Shown: positions 4,962-5,661 of the stretch, piece by piece
Position numbering within the stretch: position 1 is the first letter of the stretch
Layout of the letters: each line of letters starts with the position of its first letter
Assembly: GCA_015490255.1 (NCBI GenBank)
Contig: WFYF01000261.1
Location: forward strand, 1 to 5,661
Direction: 5' to 3'
DNA length: 5,661 nt
Origin: Caldifarciminota bacterium
Lineage (GTDB): Bacteria; Hydrothermota; Hydrothermia; S141-80
Notes under the pieces: model-generated
Seen by the model: only the letters and a program-made list of their open reading frames with translations
What the model was told of the DNA's origin: nothing
Database searches by the model: none
Translations under genes and position numbers: made by a program

Positions 4962-5633
4962 ATGATCCACTGGATTGTGTCCTGGTTTGTGGGCGTGAAC
5001 CTCCAGGGAGCTGTTTTTCAGGGCAACAGCAACCTGATGGTGATCACCGGTCGGCTGGAAGGAGGGCATCACGCAGGTCACACCCGCGTTTCGGGGTTTG
5101 TGAAGGCGGGGTACGGTCTCCAGGACACCACGGTCACGGCCAACACGCTGGAAGGGGGCGTCCAGATGGACCTTCCCCTTTCTCCCCGGCTGGAGTTTTT
5201 TCTCCTGGGGACATATTTTGCCGATCCGGTGGCCCATCTCTCTTACCGGAGCGATGGCGGTCTGGGGCTGAAATACCGGTTTCTGGAAGCACCGGATCGG
5301 GAGATTTCGTTGAGCGCCGCCCCTCTGTATGCCGTGGAAAAATTTGCCTCGCAGGCCCCCACCCGGGATGTCCGGATCTCCATCCGGCCCAAACTGGAGT
5401 GGAAGACCGCCACCGGCGTGAGTCTTCGCTTTCTGCTTTTCTATAAACCGGCCCTTTCGGACTGGGCGGATGTTCAGATTCTGGCCACCTTCCGGCTGGA
5501 AGCCCCGCTGGGCGCGGGTCTCTCGTTTCTGATGGAGGCGGAAGACCGTTACACTTCGGTGGTGCCGGAAGGGGTGAAGCCCAACGACCTCCGGTTCAGC
5601 GCGGGGGTGAACTGGCGGATGGAGCGGGGATGA
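4962..5633 (+). CDS. DUF481 family outer-membrane beta-barrel protein (YdiY-like)
   Basis: A 223-residue protein. The ATG at 4962 lies five bases after AGGAGG (4951-4956); the in-frame TTG at 4905 falls in the predicted promoter -35 and overlaps the msrA stop, so it is rejected. DUF481 landmarks: QGNSN near the N-terminus (20-24, usually SGNT/SGNS), alternating strands VSGFVKAGYGLQD (43-55) and GGVQMDLPLSPRLEFFLLGTY (65-85), then YRSDGGLGLKYRF (95-107), LSAAPLYAVEKF (117-128), and the C-terminal DRYTSVVPEGVKPNDLRFSAGVNW (195-218), which matches the family's closing P-x-G-V-K-x-x-D and final strand. The family is a predicted outer-membrane barrel induced by salt or acid in some species, with no firm biochemical role. 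The N-terminus is hydrophobic (MIHWIVSWFVG) but has no basic residue and is very short for a signal peptide. Transcribed from its own promoter; possibly continues into a gene at 5637. Confidence 0.8.
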   Translation: MIHWIVSWFVGVNLQGAVFQGNSNLMVITGRLEGGHHAGHTRVSGFVKAGYGLQDTTVTANTLEGGVQMDLPLSPRLEFFLLGTYFADPVAHLSYRSDGGLGLKYRFLEAPDREISLSAAPLYAVEKFASQAPTRDVRISIRPKLEWKTATGVSLRFLLFYKPALSDWADVQILATFRLEAPLGAGLSFLMEAEDRYTSVVPEGVKPNDLRFSAGVNWRMERG

Positions 5634-5636
5634 AGC

Positions 5637-5661
5637 ATGGAGAGACCGCGGCCTGACGGAA
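5637..5661 (+). CDS. Possible start of a following gene (cut by window edge)
   Basis: An ATG at 5637, three bases after the DUF481 stop, opens a frame (MERPRPDG...) that runs off the window. A purine-rich GGGGA at 5627-5631 could serve as a weak ribosome binding site five bases upstream. Only eight codons are visible, so neither coding status nor function can be judged. Confidence 0.3.

Overview
The window looks like ordinary chromosome from a GC-rich bacterium (roughly 60% GC by eye, with strong G/C preference at third codon positions). Two predicted outer-membrane beta-barrel proteins, one of them DUF481, point to a diderm (Gram-negative) cell envelope. Shine-Dalgarno sequences are strong (AGGAGG or close variants) and promoters are sigma70-like. 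I cannot name the phylum with confidence. Nothing here looks mobile: I see no transposase, integrase, tRNA, rRNA, CRISPR array or defence gene.

Layout: (1) bases 1-671, +, the C-terminal part of an ArsA/GET3-type ATPase whose P-loop half lies upstream of the window. (2) 668-1015, -, a DUF4870 membrane protein that meets gene 1 tail to tail, with a 4-base overlap of the stop codons. (3) 1093-1695, -, an exported DUF4476-domain protein. Genes 2 and 3 each have their own promoter and share a nearly identical leader. (4) 1818-3116, +, pyrimidine-nucleoside (thymidine) phosphorylase, divergent from gene 3 across a 122-base intergenic region with back-to-back promoters. (5) 3131-3832, +, a probable beta-barrel protein of unknown function, 14 bases after gene 4 and almost certainly co-transcribed with it. 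(6) 3894-4343, +, an Hsp20 small heat-shock protein with its own promoter. (7) 4327 (or 4393)-4908, +, methionine sulfoxide reductase MsrA. (8) 4962-5633, +, a DUF481 outer-membrane protein with its own promoter. (9) A possible next gene starts at 5637 and runs off the edge.

How the genes relate: Hsp20 and MsrA form a natural protein-damage pair (holding unfolded proteins, repairing oxidised methionine). They are separated or modulated by a perfect 26-base palindrome just after the hsp20 stop. The phosphorylase is nucleoside salvage; its partner barrel protein is unassigned. No multi-gene pathway spans the window.

The most noteworthy signals are in the spaces between genes. Five promoters can be read, each with an exact 17-base spacer. 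Two of them have the TGA stop codon of the preceding gene inside the -35 hexamer. Two others stand back to back with 7 bases between their -35 boxes. I found no convincing undescribed biological system.
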